64,000 nucleotides of DNA from CAYJKB01 sp964370625 (GCA_964370625.1 CAYJKB010000001.1:48776-112775), one strand, 5' to 3'; counted from the stretch's first letter, positions 28,055 through 36,493 are shown. Program-made: numbers and translations. The notes: generated by a model not told the origin, from the letters alone.

Positions 28055-28468
28055 ATGACTACTGTTCAAAATAATAATCACAAATTTGACATAATGCTAA
28101 TATTTAAAAATGCTTTTTATGCATTTATTTTACTTATGCTCTTATTTGTCTTAACATCATTTTTAGTTTTTTATGAAATTATTGATGTGAAGTTGATAAA
28201 TATTTTGCCATATATTTTGTCTTTTATATTATCTTTAATTTTTGCAATTATAGTTGGAAGAAATGCTCCGAATAAAAGACTTGTTTATACATTCTTATTT
28301 GGGATTATACTTTTCCTCTTTATCACACTTGTTGGATGTATGATAGTATCTGCACCTATAAATCTTACTACGATAATAAAAAATATTATCACAATTACTT
28401 TATCATCACTTCTTGGTGGAATAATATCTGCTGGAATGAAAAATAAAAAAAAGAAAAATAAAAAATAA
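28055..28468 (+). CDS. TIGR04086-type membrane protein
   Basis: A 137-aa protein with four hydrophobic segments (about residues 13-36, 48-66, 75-97 and 103-125) and a very basic C-terminus (KNKKKKNKK). Size, topology and place between yajC and the SCIFF precursor match the TIGR04086 family, known for co-occurrence with SCIFF. Its role is not established; export or membrane association of the peptide is a guess. The ribosome binding site lies in a hairpin. The SCIFF gene follows 14 bp later. Confidence 0.75.
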   Translation: MTTVQNNNHKFDIMLIFKNAFYAFILLMLLFVLTSFLVFYEIIDVKLINILPYILSFILSLIFAIIVGRNAPNKRLVYTFLFGIILFLFITLVGCMIVSAPINLTTIIKNIITITLSSLLGGIISAGMKNKKKKNKK

Positions 28469-28482
28469 GGGAGGATATGATT

Positions 28483-28626
28483 ATGAAACATATCACAACT
28501 TTAAACTCAAAAACTTTGAAACAAAGTGCTGCTAAAGGCGGTTGTGGCGAATGTCAAACATCTTGCCAATCAGCTTGTAAAACTTCTTGCACAGTAGCAA
28601 ACCAAAAATGTGCTCAAGAGAAATAA
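28483..28626 (+). CDS. SCIFF ranthipeptide precursor
   Basis: A 47-aa peptide starting MKHITTLNSKTLKQSAAKGG, with six cysteines at 21, 24, 28, 32, 36 and 43. This is the six-cysteines-in-forty-five family. The Cys-poor N-terminal half is the leader; the C-terminal core is rich in Cys, Thr and Ser, the acceptors of thioether cross-links made by the radical SAM maturase. The ribosome binding site GGGAGG is ideally placed (8 nt). It is shorter than the usual gene-calling limit. The maturase gene follows after a hairpin. Family members are nearly universal in Clostridia; a quorum or regulatory role has been proposed for some, not proven here. Confidence 0.95.
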   Translation: MKHITTLNSKTLKQSAAKGGCGECQTSCQSACKTSCTVANQKCAQEK

Positions 28627-28637
28627 TCTTGGGTTTT

Positions 28638-28693
28638 GGGGTTAACTCGCTTTAGCTGTTGACAGAGTCAAAAGCTTTTTGGGGGTTAACCCC
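28638..28693 (+). terminator. Nested hairpin between SCIFF precursor and maturase
   Basis: GGGGTTAAC (28638-28646) pairs with GTTAACCCC (28685-28693). Inside, TTGAC-AGA-GTCAA forms a second stem. No good T run follows, so it is probably a partial terminator or an RNA-processing/stability element that favours peptide over enzyme. Confidence 0.6.
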
Positions 28694-28725
28694 ATTATTA
28701 AATTTAAGGAGATTTTTTTAAAATT

Positions 28726-30087
28726 ATGATACATAGATATTCTTTAAAAGGAAAGAATTTTTTGCTTGATATAAATAGTGGCTCTGTACATGTGCTAGAT
28801 GATGTATCTTACGCACTTACAGAAATTTTAACAGCTGAAAACATAGATAACACAAGCGTTGAAGACTTTTATAATAAATTAACAGACTATTCAAACGAAC
28901 AAATTAAAGAAGCTTATGACGAGCTTTTATATCTTTATAAAAATGGCATGTTATATTCTAAAGATGATTATATTGATATCAGCCAAGCAATCCCAACTTC
29001 AGCACCAGTTAAAGCACTATGTCTTCATGTCTCTCATGATTGCAATTTGCGATGTGGATACTGTTTTGCAGGAACGGGAGATTTTGGTACAGGCAGAATG
29101 ACAATGGATATCGACACAGCAAAAGCTGCGATTGATTTTGTTGCAAAAAAATCAGAAAAACGCCGTAATATTGAAATTGACTTCTTTGGTGGCGAGCCAC
29201 TTATGGCATTTGAAACAGTGAAAGCTACTGTAGATTACGCTAGAAGTATTGAAGAAAAATACAATAAAAATTTCCATTTCACTATAACAACTAATGGTGT
29301 TTTATTAGACGATGATAAAATTAACTATATTAATGAAAATATGGATAATGTAGTTTTATCAATTGATGGAACTCCAGACACTAATGACCATATGAGAAAA
29401 ACCGTTTCAGGCGCTGGAAGCTATGATGTTATTATGCCAAAATTCAAAAAACTTGTAGATGGACGTGATAGCAATAAAGATTATTATGCACGTGGAACAT
29501 TTACAAAGCATAATCTTGATTTTGCACAAGATGTATTACACATTGCTGATTGTGGGTTTAAACATTTATCCGTAGAGCCTGTTGCAAGCAGAGAAGATGT
29601 GCCTTATGCACTAACAGAAGCTGATTTGCCTCGTATTTATGAAGAATATGAAAAACTATGTGATATACTTCTTGAAAAACATAATAATGGCACTGATTTT
29701 AACTTCTTCCACTTTTTAATTGACCTTGATCAAGGCCCATGTGTAATTAAACGTCTTCGTGGTTGTGGTGCAGGATATGAATATGTTGCTGTAACTCCAG
29801 AAGGGGATATTTATCCATGTCATCAATTTGTAGGTAAAGATGAATATAAAATCGGAAATGTATTTGATAATAGCTTTAAAAAAGAAATATCAGATATTTT
29901 CTCAGCATTAAATATTTACACAAAACCAGAATGTACTGAATGTTGGGCGAAATTTTATTGTAGTGGTGGTTGTGCTGCTGCAAATAATATGATGAACGAT
30001 GATTTGAAAATTCCATATAAATTAGCTTGTGAAATGGAAAAGAAAAGAGTTGAATGTGCTATTTATTTAAAGGCATGTGGTAGATAA
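28726..30087 (+). CDS. SCIFF radical SAM maturase
   Basis: Installs thioether bonds in the SCIFF peptide. The 453-aa protein begins with a leader-recognition-like region (about residues 1-80). The radical SAM motif CNLRCGYC follows (C106, C110, C113), then FFGGEPL and ITTNG. A C-terminal SPASM domain with auxiliary-cluster cysteines covers C347 (GCGAGYEY), YPCHQF, CTECWAKFYCSGGC, LACEM and the terminal region. This matches the CteB-type maturases. The ribosome binding site AAGGAG is 14 nt from the ATG, longer than for the precursor, which suggests lower translation of the enzyme. Confidence 0.95.
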   Translation: MIHRYSLKGKNFLLDINSGSVHVLDDVSYALTEILTAENIDNTSVEDFYNKLTDYSNEQIKEAYDELLYLYKNGMLYSKDDYIDISQAIPTSAPVKALCLHVSHDCNLRCGYCFAGTGDFGTGRMTMDIDTAKAAIDFVAKKSEKRRNIEIDFFGGEPLMAFETVKATVDYARSIEEKYNKNFHFTITTNGVLLDDDKINYINENMDNVVLSIDGTPDTNDHMRKTVSGAGSYDVIMPKFKKLVDGRDSNKDYYARGTFTKHNLDFAQDVLHIADCGFKHLSVEPVASREDVPYALTEADLPRIYEEYEKLCDILLEKHNNGTDFNFFHFLIDLDQGPCVIKRLRGCGAGYEYVAVTPEGDIYPCHQFVGKDEYKIGNVFDNSFKKEISDIFSALNIYTKPECTECWAKFYCSGGCAAANNMMNDDLKIPYKLACEMEKKRVECAIYLKACGR

Positions 30088-30106
30088 AAAAACATAAATT
30101 AAAAAA

Positions 30107-30172
30107 ACCTCTCATAAGATTAAGTATACTTTAAAGCTAAAATCTAGCTTAGATACTTTTATTGTGAGGGGT
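30107..30172 (+). promoter_or_regulatory. Structured leader of spoIIM
   Basis: Nested inverted repeats: AAGTAT (30122) with ATACTT (30153), and AAGCTA (30134) with TAGCTT (30145). The outer arm ACCTCTCA (30107) can pair imperfectly with the TGTGAGGGGT that contains the spoIIM ribosome binding site. A role in translation control is inferred. Confidence 0.45.
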
Positions 30173-30176
30173 AAAT

Positions 30177-30773
30177 ATGGATAAAGCAAAACGTATAAAA
30201 AGATATAATGATGAAAATTTCAAACATACACAGGCTTTAATATTTGTAATTTCAGCTGTGTTGTGTGGTGTTTTTTGTGGATTTATGATAACTATTTATA
30301 TTCCACAGAATGACACACACTATATATCTGATTTATTTAACTTTTTTGTTCAAACTATTAATTTTAGTCAAGAGAATATGCTGTCAAGATTATATTTTTC
30401 ACTTTTTAATAACTTTAAATATATCATCTTGATATTTATTTCATTTTTTACTCCATTAAAGCTGTTTTTTATACCATGCATACTTGCTTTTAAAGGCTTT
30501 TTTACATCTTTTTCAGTGTCGGCATTAATTTATCATAGGGGAGCTAGCGGATTTGTCTTGTCGTTTTTAACTACAGGTATAAATTTAATCTTTTCTTTAC
30601 CAGCACTTTTAATTTTAGCAACAATTTTAATAACATACAGTACAAACAAAAGTTCATTTTCTCAGGTACTTCAAATTGAATATAGCTTGCTAAAAATTTC
30701 AGCATTACTTACATTTATTTCAATCATTATTGATGTGTTTGTTTCGCCTATTTTAGTAGGATTTATTTTTTGA
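30177..30773 (+). CDS. spoIIM: Stage II sporulation protein M
   Basis: SpoIIM is part of the SpoIIDMP engulfment complex in the mother-cell membrane. The 198-aa protein has about five membrane segments and a short charged N-terminus. The middle IILIFISFFTPLKLFFIPCILAFKGF segment is typical of the DUF95/SpoIIM family. Length matches the family (about 200 aa). The stop overlaps the open frame of the next gene. The neighbouring SCIFF genes and this one are often close in Clostridia. Confidence 0.87.
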   Translation: MDKAKRIKRYNDENFKHTQALIFVISAVLCGVFCGFMITIYIPQNDTHYISDLFNFFVQTINFSQENMLSRLYFSLFNNFKYIILIFISFFTPLKLFFIPCILAFKGFFTSFSVSALIYHRGASGFVLSFLTTGINLIFSLPALLILATILITYSTNKSSFSQVLQIEYSLLKISALLTFISIIIDVFVSPILVGFIF

Positions 30774-30802
30774 GTTTACTACATAAAGGAGGTCAAACAG
30801 AC

Positions 30803-32140
30803 ATGATTTTCAAAAAGATAATTGCAGTTGGTGTAGTTGCATCGGCACTTTCGATAAATGCCTTAGCATTTGAGGATGTATCTCCGAATGAGTGGTATTA
30901 TGATTATCTGCAAGTTTTAACAGAAAAAAATATTATTAATGGATACGAAGATAACACATTTCAGCCACAAAAGAATATTACAAAAGGCGAAGTTTTAAAA
31001 ATTATTATAACTTCGCTTGGTGAAACCAAAACTAATACAACAAACACTTCACATTGGGCTTATGGTTATTTAGAAAAAGCTCAACAACTTGGGATTGAAA
31101 ATACAGGCACGACAACATATGAACTTAGTGAACCTGCGTCAAGAATGTATGTTGCACAAATTATCATGAATGCGCTTGATATGGGCACTTTTAATGTCCA
31201 ACCATTGTTTTATGATGCTGATCATGAAGTTTTAGACACTTTATTTTTCCTTGGAATAGTTAAAGGGGAAGTTGGTGGAAACGAACTGTTTTTCTACCCA
31301 GAAGAGCAAATTTCTCGTGCAGAAATTTCAGCGTTGACAGTGCGTATGTTAGATGTATTAGAAGCAGATTCGTTACTAAATAAAAAAACTGTAACGCATC
31401 CGACGCCAACGTTACAAGAACAACCAACAACTCCGCAACAATTTGAACAATATTTACTTTACATGGTAGTTAACAATATATCTGAAATGGAAATTGAATA
31501 CCCTACTATAGGATTTGACGAACTTGTTGAAGTTCATGAAGCAAATAAGAATTTAGATACAGCATTCTATAATGCTTTTGATGTATACCATGAATACTTC
31601 ACATTTGCAAACCAAATGAGCTCTACTGTTTCAGGATATGATACTAACAGCAAAATAACAATTACGCTTGGAACTTCTGATTTTACAACAGAACAAACTA
31701 CACAGATGAAAAATGATTTTTTCAGCGATGCGGAAAGTATTTTGCATGTGCTGAGAGTTACAAATCAAATTAATGATAGCATGACGGATGTAGAAAAAGC
31801 GAAAGTGTTCTTTGAGTTTATTGTCAAAAATAAAGAATATGATGAAGAGCTAAAGCCGATTAGTTTTCTAGCATATGGAATTACAGAAACAAATGAAGGT
31901 GTTTGTCAAGGTTATGTATCGCTTTTAAATACATTACTAAAACTTGAAGGAATCAATGCTGTAGGTGTTTCTGGCATAGCAAGCGGAGGCAACCACATTT
32001 GGACAAAAGCAACTTTAGATGGTGTTGAATATTATCTTGACCCAACTTTTGCAGATCCAATTCCTGATACACCGGGGTATGTTGATATGAAATACTTCTT
32101 AATTCCCGAAGAAGAACTTCGTATAACCCATTCATTTTAG
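30803..32140 (+). CDS. SLH-domain transglutaminase-like surface protein
   Basis: A 445-aa exported protein. It has a signal peptide at residues 1-22 (cut after NALA), two to three S-layer-homology modules to about 190 (EDVSPNEWYYDYLQVLTEKNI is the first), a Pro/Thr/Gln-rich linker, and a C-terminal transglutaminase-like domain. The Cys-His-Asp triad is intact: C368 in GVCQGY, H398 in GNHIWT, D413 in YYLDPTF. I infer a wall-attached protease or cross-linking enzyme. The frame opens at 30770, but AGGAGG (30787-30792) and the signal peptide support ATG 30803. Confidence 0.85.
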   Translation: MIFKKIIAVGVVASALSINALAFEDVSPNEWYYDYLQVLTEKNIINGYEDNTFQPQKNITKGEVLKIIITSLGETKTNTTNTSHWAYGYLEKAQQLGIENTGTTTYELSEPASRMYVAQIIMNALDMGTFNVQPLFYDADHEVLDTLFFLGIVKGEVGGNELFFYPEEQISRAEISALTVRMLDVLEADSLLNKKTVTHPTPTLQEQPTTPQQFEQYLLYMVVNNISEMEIEYPTIGFDELVEVHEANKNLDTAFYNAFDVYHEYFTFANQMSSTVSGYDTNSKITITLGTSDFTTEQTTQMKNDFFSDAESILHVLRVTNQINDSMTDVEKAKVFFEFIVKNKEYDEELKPISFLAYGITETNEGVCQGYVSLLNTLLKLEGINAVGVSGIASGGNHIWTKATLDGVEYYLDPTFADPIPDTPGYVDMKYFLIPEEELRITHSF

Positions 32141-32161
32141 AATTGATTTAGGTGGTATAGC

Positions 32162-33025
32162 ATGTTTAAGAATTTGAATTATGAAAAAATTATGCTAGAT
32201 AAATCACACTTTAGCATAAATGGCATTGAACTTTTGGGACATGCATTTTTTTCAAAGGCAAATAAACCACTTGAAATGCATATTCATGAAAATTGCATTG
32301 AAATTGTAATTGTTTTGCGAGGAAAACAGACTTATTTTATTGAAGATAAGCGTTATGAAGTCACAGGAAATAGAGCATTTATTTGCTTTGAAAACACTAA
32401 ACATTCAACTGGTGAAAATCATCAAGGATTAGGTGAGATATACTGGATTCAATTAAATACTAAAGATTTTTCGAATTTTTTAGCATTAAACCCTGATTAT
32501 GCCAAACAATTAATTACTAACCTTCATGAAATAAAAAAAACTGTATTTGTTATTGATGAGGGTATAAAATCTTTAATCAAAGTTGTGTTTGACGAATTTT
32601 TAGCAGATGGACAGAGCGTTCTTGCAGTTAGTGGCATTGTACATTTATTGAATTTGATTGTACGAAAAGCTAATGCAAATGATAAATTTGATAATAAATT
32701 TATTTCGTTAGACAGCTATATAGATAAAAATATCTATGAAAAAATCACAACAGAGCATCTGGCGCAGCAAGTTAACTATTCTGTTTCAACAATTAACCAT
32801 AAATTTATAGAATTTTATGGTATGACACCGAAAGAATATATTAACTACAAAAAAATCGAACATGCTAAAGATTTACTCATCACAACAGATAAGTCAGTAA
32901 CTGATATTGCAATGGAGTTAGGATATAATTCTTCTGATTATTTTTCTACAGTATTTAAAAAATTCGTGGGAGTAAGTCCGGTGAAGTATGTTAAATATAG
33001 CAATAGGGGAGATGTACATGAGTAA
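32162..33025 (+). CDS. AraC-family transcriptional regulator
   Basis: A 287-aa protein with an N-terminal cupin-like sensing domain (MHIHENCIEIVIVLRG near 38-53). Two helix-turn-helix motifs lie in the C-terminal 100 residues (EHLAQQVNYSVSTINHKF, then VTDIAMELGYNSSDYFSTVFKKFVGVSPVKY). Members of this type usually control sugar or surface-related genes next to them. The likely target here is unclear; the SLH protein upstream or the gene at 33018 are candidates. It overlaps the next gene by 8 nt. Confidence 0.9.
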   Translation: MFKNLNYEKIMLDKSHFSINGIELLGHAFFSKANKPLEMHIHENCIEIVIVLRGKQTYFIEDKRYEVTGNRAFICFENTKHSTGENHQGLGEIYWIQLNTKDFSNFLALNPDYAKQLITNLHEIKKTVFVIDEGIKSLIKVVFDEFLADGQSVLAVSGIVHLLNLIVRKANANDKFDNKFISLDSYIDKNIYEKITTEHLAQQVNYSVSTINHKFIEFYGMTPKEYINYKKIEHAKDLLITTDKSVTDIAMELGYNSSDYFSTVFKKFVGVSPVKYVKYSNRGDVHE

Positions 33026-33497
33026 TCAAAAATGCACATTAATACTAAATAATTTTGATGGTAGTTTGCCAAATATTAAAATTTCACCTAAAGCACATAA
33101 ATCTAAAGTTAGCTTTAAAATATTTTATTATGAACATGAAAACGGTAAAGAAAAATATGTTAAAGCAAAATTTGTTTTTAAAAATGTAATTTCAATGAAT
33201 TTTGAAGTGAATTTATTTGAAAATCCGATAGGTTGTGAACTTTGTGGGCTTTATGAAATGTTCGACAAAAATAAAAAAGTTGAAATGATAGAAAAAGTAT
33301 TCAATGACAGATTAGACGCTTTTTTATACCCACAAAATTATGACTATGATGCAAATGACGATAATGATTGCTTGAATTATAGACCGAATATCGAAAGAGT
33401 AATTGCTAAAATAGATAAATATAGGTTGTTCATGCAACATACACAAGGTGGAGTTTACTATATCTTAGCTAGTAAGTTTAAAATTATTAAAGGATAA
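33018..33497 (+). CDS. Hypothetical protein
   Basis: A 159-aa cytosolic-looking protein with no signal or membrane segment and no motif I recognise. The first half looks beta-rich (TLILNNFDGSLPNIKI, then KVSFKIFYYEH). The middle has an acidic Asp/Asn-rich stretch (DYDANDDNDCLN). It starts at ATG 33018 with AGGGGAG upstream; the frame is open back to 32988 inside the AraC gene, but no ribosome binding site supports that. The 8-nt overlap with the regulator suggests co-translation. A strong bidirectional terminator follows. Confidence 0.7.
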   Translation: MSNQKCTLILNNFDGSLPNIKISPKAHKSKVSFKIFYYEHENGKEKYVKAKFVFKNVISMNFEVNLFENPIGCELCGLYEMFDKNKKVEMIEKVFNDRLDAFLYPQNYDYDANDDNDCLNYRPNIERVIAKIDKYRLFMQHTQGGVYYILASKFKIIKG

Positions 33498-33503
33498 ATG
33501 CTA

Positions 33504-33537
33504 AAAGGGTGTGACCGAATTTCGGTCACACCCTTTA
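33504..33537. terminator. Bidirectional terminator
   Basis: AAAGGGTGTGACCGA and TCGGTCACACCCTTT, a 15-bp perfect stem with an ATT loop, between two convergent genes. A/T flanks on both sides let it serve both strands. Confidence 0.88.
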
Positions 33538-33540
33538 ATA

Positions 33541-35139
33541 TTACATAAGTCCCTGTTCGTGTTTGAATTCAATAAATTCATCATAAGTACACGCTTTATC
33601 TAAAATTCCCTCTGAGCGAATTTCGATAATACGGTTACAAACTGTTTGTAGAACCTCATGGTCATGAGTTGAAAGTAGAATATTTGATTTAAATGAAATT
33701 AAGCCATTGTTTACAGCAGTAATAGACTCTAAGTCTAAATGGTTAGTAGGTTGGTCTAGCATGATAACATTTGCATTTTTCATCATCATACGAGATAACA
33801 TACAACGAACTTTTTCACCACCAGATAAAACATTTACAGGTTTTGTTACATCATCGCCTGAAAATAGCATACGTCCTAAAAATCCACGTAAATAGCTATC
33901 TGTGTTATCAGTTGAAAACTCACGTAACCAATCAATGATTTTATCTTTGTTTTCATCAAAGAACTCAGTGTTATCTTTTGGGAAATAAGATTGTGAAGTT
34001 GAAACACCCCATTTAAATGTTCCTTCATCTGGTTCGATTTCACCTGAAAGAATTTTATAAAGAGTAGTCGCAGCGATTTCATCACCGATAAGACCGATTT
34101 TATCATCTTTATTTATTCTGAAACTTACATTATTAAGAACTTTCTCTCCATCAATAGAATGAGAAATACCTTCAACAGTTAAGATTTCTTTGCCACATTC
34201 TCTGTCAATTTGGAAATTAACATAAGGGTAACGGCGAGTAGATGCAGGCATTTCTTCAACTGTTAACTTATCTAAAAGTTTACGACGAGAAGTTGCTTGT
34301 TTAGCTTTTGATTTATTTGCACTAAATTTTGCAATAAATGCTTGTAAATCTTTGATTTTTTCTTCATTCTTTTTATTTTGGTTTTTAACAAGTTGTTGTA
34401 CAAGTTGTGAAGATTCATACCAAAATTCATAGTTACCAACATACATTTTAATTTTTCCATAGTCAATATCTACGATATTAGTACATACAGTGTTTAAAAA
34501 GTGTCTATCATGGGATACAACGATAACTGTGCCAACATAATCTAAAATAAAATCTTCAAGCCAGTTTGTAGCATCAATGTCAAGATGGTTGGTAGGCTCA
34601 TCAAGTAAAATTATTTCAGGGTTACCAAATAATGCACGAGCAAGTAAAACTTTTACTTTTTCGTCCCCTGATAGTGAGCTCATTTGAGAGTAAAGCAAAT
34701 CAGAAGATAAACCTAAACCCTGCATTAGTTTAGAAGCATCGGAATCAGCTTCCCAACCATTCATTTCAGCAAATTCGCCTTCTAGCTCTGCAGCTTTGTT
34801 GCCATCTTCATCTGTAAAATTTTCTTTAGCATAAAGGGCATCTTTTTCTTGCATAATTTGATATAGACGCTCATTACCCATAATAATTGTATCTAAAACA
34901 GTGTACTCATCGAATTCATAATGGTCTTGTTTTAATACAGACATTCGAATATTTTTAGGAATAACAACCTCACCTGTTGTAGGTTCTAGTTCACCAGATA
35001 ATATTCTTAAAAAAGTTGATTTTCCGGCACCGTTAGCACCGATGATTCCATAGCAATTGCCAGGAGTGAATTTTAGGTCGATATGTTTAAATAAATCTGT
35101 ACCTGAAAAGTTAATGCTTAAATTTGATACTGTAATCAT
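33541..35139 (-). CDS. ABC-F family ATPase
   Basis: A 532-aa protein with two ATP-binding cassettes and no membrane segments. The first Walker A is GANGAGKSTF near 34-43, with signature LSGDEKVKVLLARAL and Walker B IILLDEPTNHLD. The second cassette has GLIGDEIAATTLYKIL, in which the P-loop is altered (GDEIAATT in place of GxxGxGKST), then LSGGEKVRCMLSRMM and VIMLDQPTNHLD. ABC-F proteins act on ribosomes. The layout is like the YkpA/YbiT group rather than a clear drug-resistance protein. Single gene transcribed alone. Confidence 0.88.
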   Translation of the reverse strand: MITVSNLSINFSGTDLFKHIDLKFTPGNCYGIIGANGAGKSTFLRILSGELEPTTGEVVIPKNIRMSVLKQDHYEFDEYTVLDTIIMGNERLYQIMQEKDALYAKENFTDEDGNKAAELEGEFAEMNGWEADSDASKLMQGLGLSSDLLYSQMSSLSGDEKVKVLLARALFGNPEIILLDEPTNHLDIDATNWLEDFILDYVGTVIVVSHDRHFLNTVCTNIVDIDYGKIKMYVGNYEFWYESSQLVQQLVKNQNKKNEEKIKDLQAFIAKFSANKSKAKQATSRRKLLDKLTVEEMPASTRRYPYVNFQIDRECGKEILTVEGISHSIDGEKVLNNVSFRINKDDKIGLIGDEIAATTLYKILSGEIEPDEGTFKWGVSTSQSYFPKDNTEFFDENKDKIIDWLREFSTDNTDSYLRGFLGRMLFSGDDVTKPVNVLSGGEKVRCMLSRMMMKNANVIMLDQPTNHLDLESITAVNNGLISFKSNILLSTHDHEVLQTVCNRIIEIRSEGILDKACTYDEFIEFKHEQGLM

Positions 35140-35281
35140 ATTTCCTCCATAATTAATTTAACGCTATCTTATATTATTACATATTTTATTGATATTGTCA
35201 CTACTTAAATTCGAATAATATTCATAATATTTCAGCTTTTAAACATAGAATTTAGTAACTTATGTAAAAAACATCAAGTTA

Positions 35282-35310
35282 TTGCAATTTTAAGTAAAAT
35301 ATGTTAAAAT
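35282..35310 (+). promoter_or_regulatory. Sigma-A promoter of the antiporter operon
   Basis: TTGCAA (35282-35287), a 17-bp spacer and TAAAAT (35305-35310). Transcription would start near 35317, leaving a leader of about 83 nt that holds a terminator-like hairpin. Confidence 0.65.
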
Positions 35311-35324
35311 AAACTAAATATTTC

Positions 35325-35380
35325 AGCACACGTAATCTCATCACGCTTTTAAAACGTTATTAGAGAATGTGTGCTTTTTA
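35325..35380 (+). promoter_or_regulatory. Attenuator-like hairpin in the antiporter leader
   Basis: AGCACAC (35325-35331) pairs with GTGTGCT (35369-35375), immediately followed by TTTT. Inner pairing of TCTC with GAGA and ACG with CGT extends the stem. It lies between the promoter and the first gene, so it would cut off the operon unless relieved. Not matched by me to a known riboswitch. Confidence 0.6.
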
Positions 35381-35399
35381 TTAACTAGGAGGGGATAAA

Positions 35400-35918
35400 A
35401 TGATTAAATTTTTACATAAAGTCAGCATAGTTTTTGTTTTAACATGCATTTGGATTATTTTAAATGATAAACTTTCTGTTCAAAATATTTTAACAGGAAT
35501 ATTAGCATCGTGTTTAAGTTTATATGCAACATATAGATTAGTTGGTTTTGAATATGTGAAAATTTTCTATATACCAATTAGAAAAGTGTTAAAATATGCT
35601 TTTTTCATGTTAAAAGAAATATACATTGCAGGCATTTATGCAACTTATTATATTTTAACTGGGAAAACTCATGCAAAATTTATTCATTGCAAGATTGATT
35701 CAAAAATAAAAAATCAGTTTTTAAAGCAATTAGTCGGAAATTCTATCACCATGACACCTGGGACTATAACAGTAGTAAATGATGATGGTAAATTAATTGT
35801 TCTATGCTTACATAATGATGAACCAGAACATATGCTATGCAGACCGTTTGAAGAAAAATTATTAGATATTCAACTTTATTTTGATAAACAAGCTGAAAAA
35901 GAGGAGGGAAATACATAA
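35400..35918 (+). CDS. mrpE: Mrp-type antiporter subunit E
   Basis: A 172-aa MnhE/MrpE family protein: two or three N-terminal hydrophobic segments (about residues 7-25, 28-45 and 65-85), then a cytosolic domain with the family stretch GNSITMTPGTITV. MrpE is a small subunit of the multi-protein cation/proton antiporter in the cytoplasmic membrane. RBS AGGAGGGG. It overlaps the next gene by one base. Confidence 0.92.
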   Translation: MIKFLHKVSIVFVLTCIWIILNDKLSVQNILTGILASCLSLYATYRLVGFEYVKIFYIPIRKVLKYAFFMLKEIYIAGIYATYYILTGKTHAKFIHCKIDSKIKNQFLKQLVGNSITMTPGTITVVNDDGKLIVLCLHNDEPEHMLCRPFEEKLLDIQLYFDKQAEKEEGNT

Positions 35919-36175
35919 TGTTTTTTGATATCATTATAGTAATTTTAATTATTTCGGCTGCGATTAGTGCATTTAGAGTAGTTATCGGGCCTACAGTTTG
36001 GGACAGGTTACTTGGATTTTCTTTAGTAGGCAGCAAATTTATCATGATTATTGTAATTTTTTCATATTCTGCTGGAAATACAGTATATTTAGATATTGCA
36101 TTAATTTTTGCAGTGTTAGGATTTATTGGAACGACCTCTATTTCTAAATTTTTACAAAAAAATAATAGTAATTAA
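35918..36175 (+). CDS. mrpF: Mrp-type antiporter subunit F
   Basis: An 85-aa protein with three membrane segments and the MnhF/PhaF pattern (AFRVVIGPTVWDRLLGFSLVGSK split around residues 18-40). Its start overlaps the stop of mrpE (TAATG). It acts in the antiporter membrane arm. Confidence 0.92.
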   Translation: MFFDIIIVILIISAAISAFRVVIGPTVWDRLLGFSLVGSKFIMIIVIFSYSAGNTVYLDIALIFAVLGFIGTTSISKFLQKNNSN

Positions 36176-36187
36176 TTTTCAGGAGGG

Positions 36188-36493
36188 ATGAATATGCAAA
36201 TTTTAGGGTATGTACTTGTAGTTTTAGGTATATTTTTTATTTTTGTAGGACTCTTGGGTATCTATAAATTTGATAATGTATATGAACGTGTTTTAGCCGC
36301 TTCTGATATTGACACCATGGGGCTTATCACAATTTTAATTGGGATGACAATTTTAGGAGGTGCTACGTTTTATACACTAAAGGTTATTTTAACGCTGGTA
36401 ACACTTGTAATTATTAACCCAATTGTCACATCTTCGATTGTATCTTCTGCTTATCATTCTGGGCAAAAACTAACAAAGAAGGTGAAAAAATGA
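36188..36493 (+). CDS. mrpG: Mrp-type antiporter subunit G
   Basis: A 101-aa MnhG/PhaG protein with three membrane segments and the family stretch GIYKFDNVYERVLAASDIDT, here with VYERV as the core. It overlaps the next gene by 4 nt (ATGA). RBS CAGGAGGG. Confidence 0.92.
   Translation: MNMQILGYVLVVLGIFFIFVGLLGIYKFDNVYERVLAASDIDTMGLITILIGMTILGGATFYTLKVILTLVTLVIINPIVTSSIVSSAYHSGQKLTKKVKK

Noticed and set aside
28638..28725. A second short peptide gene between the SCIFF precursor and maturase
   Set aside because: The segment is occupied by a nested inverted repeat and has no start codon with a ribosome binding site.
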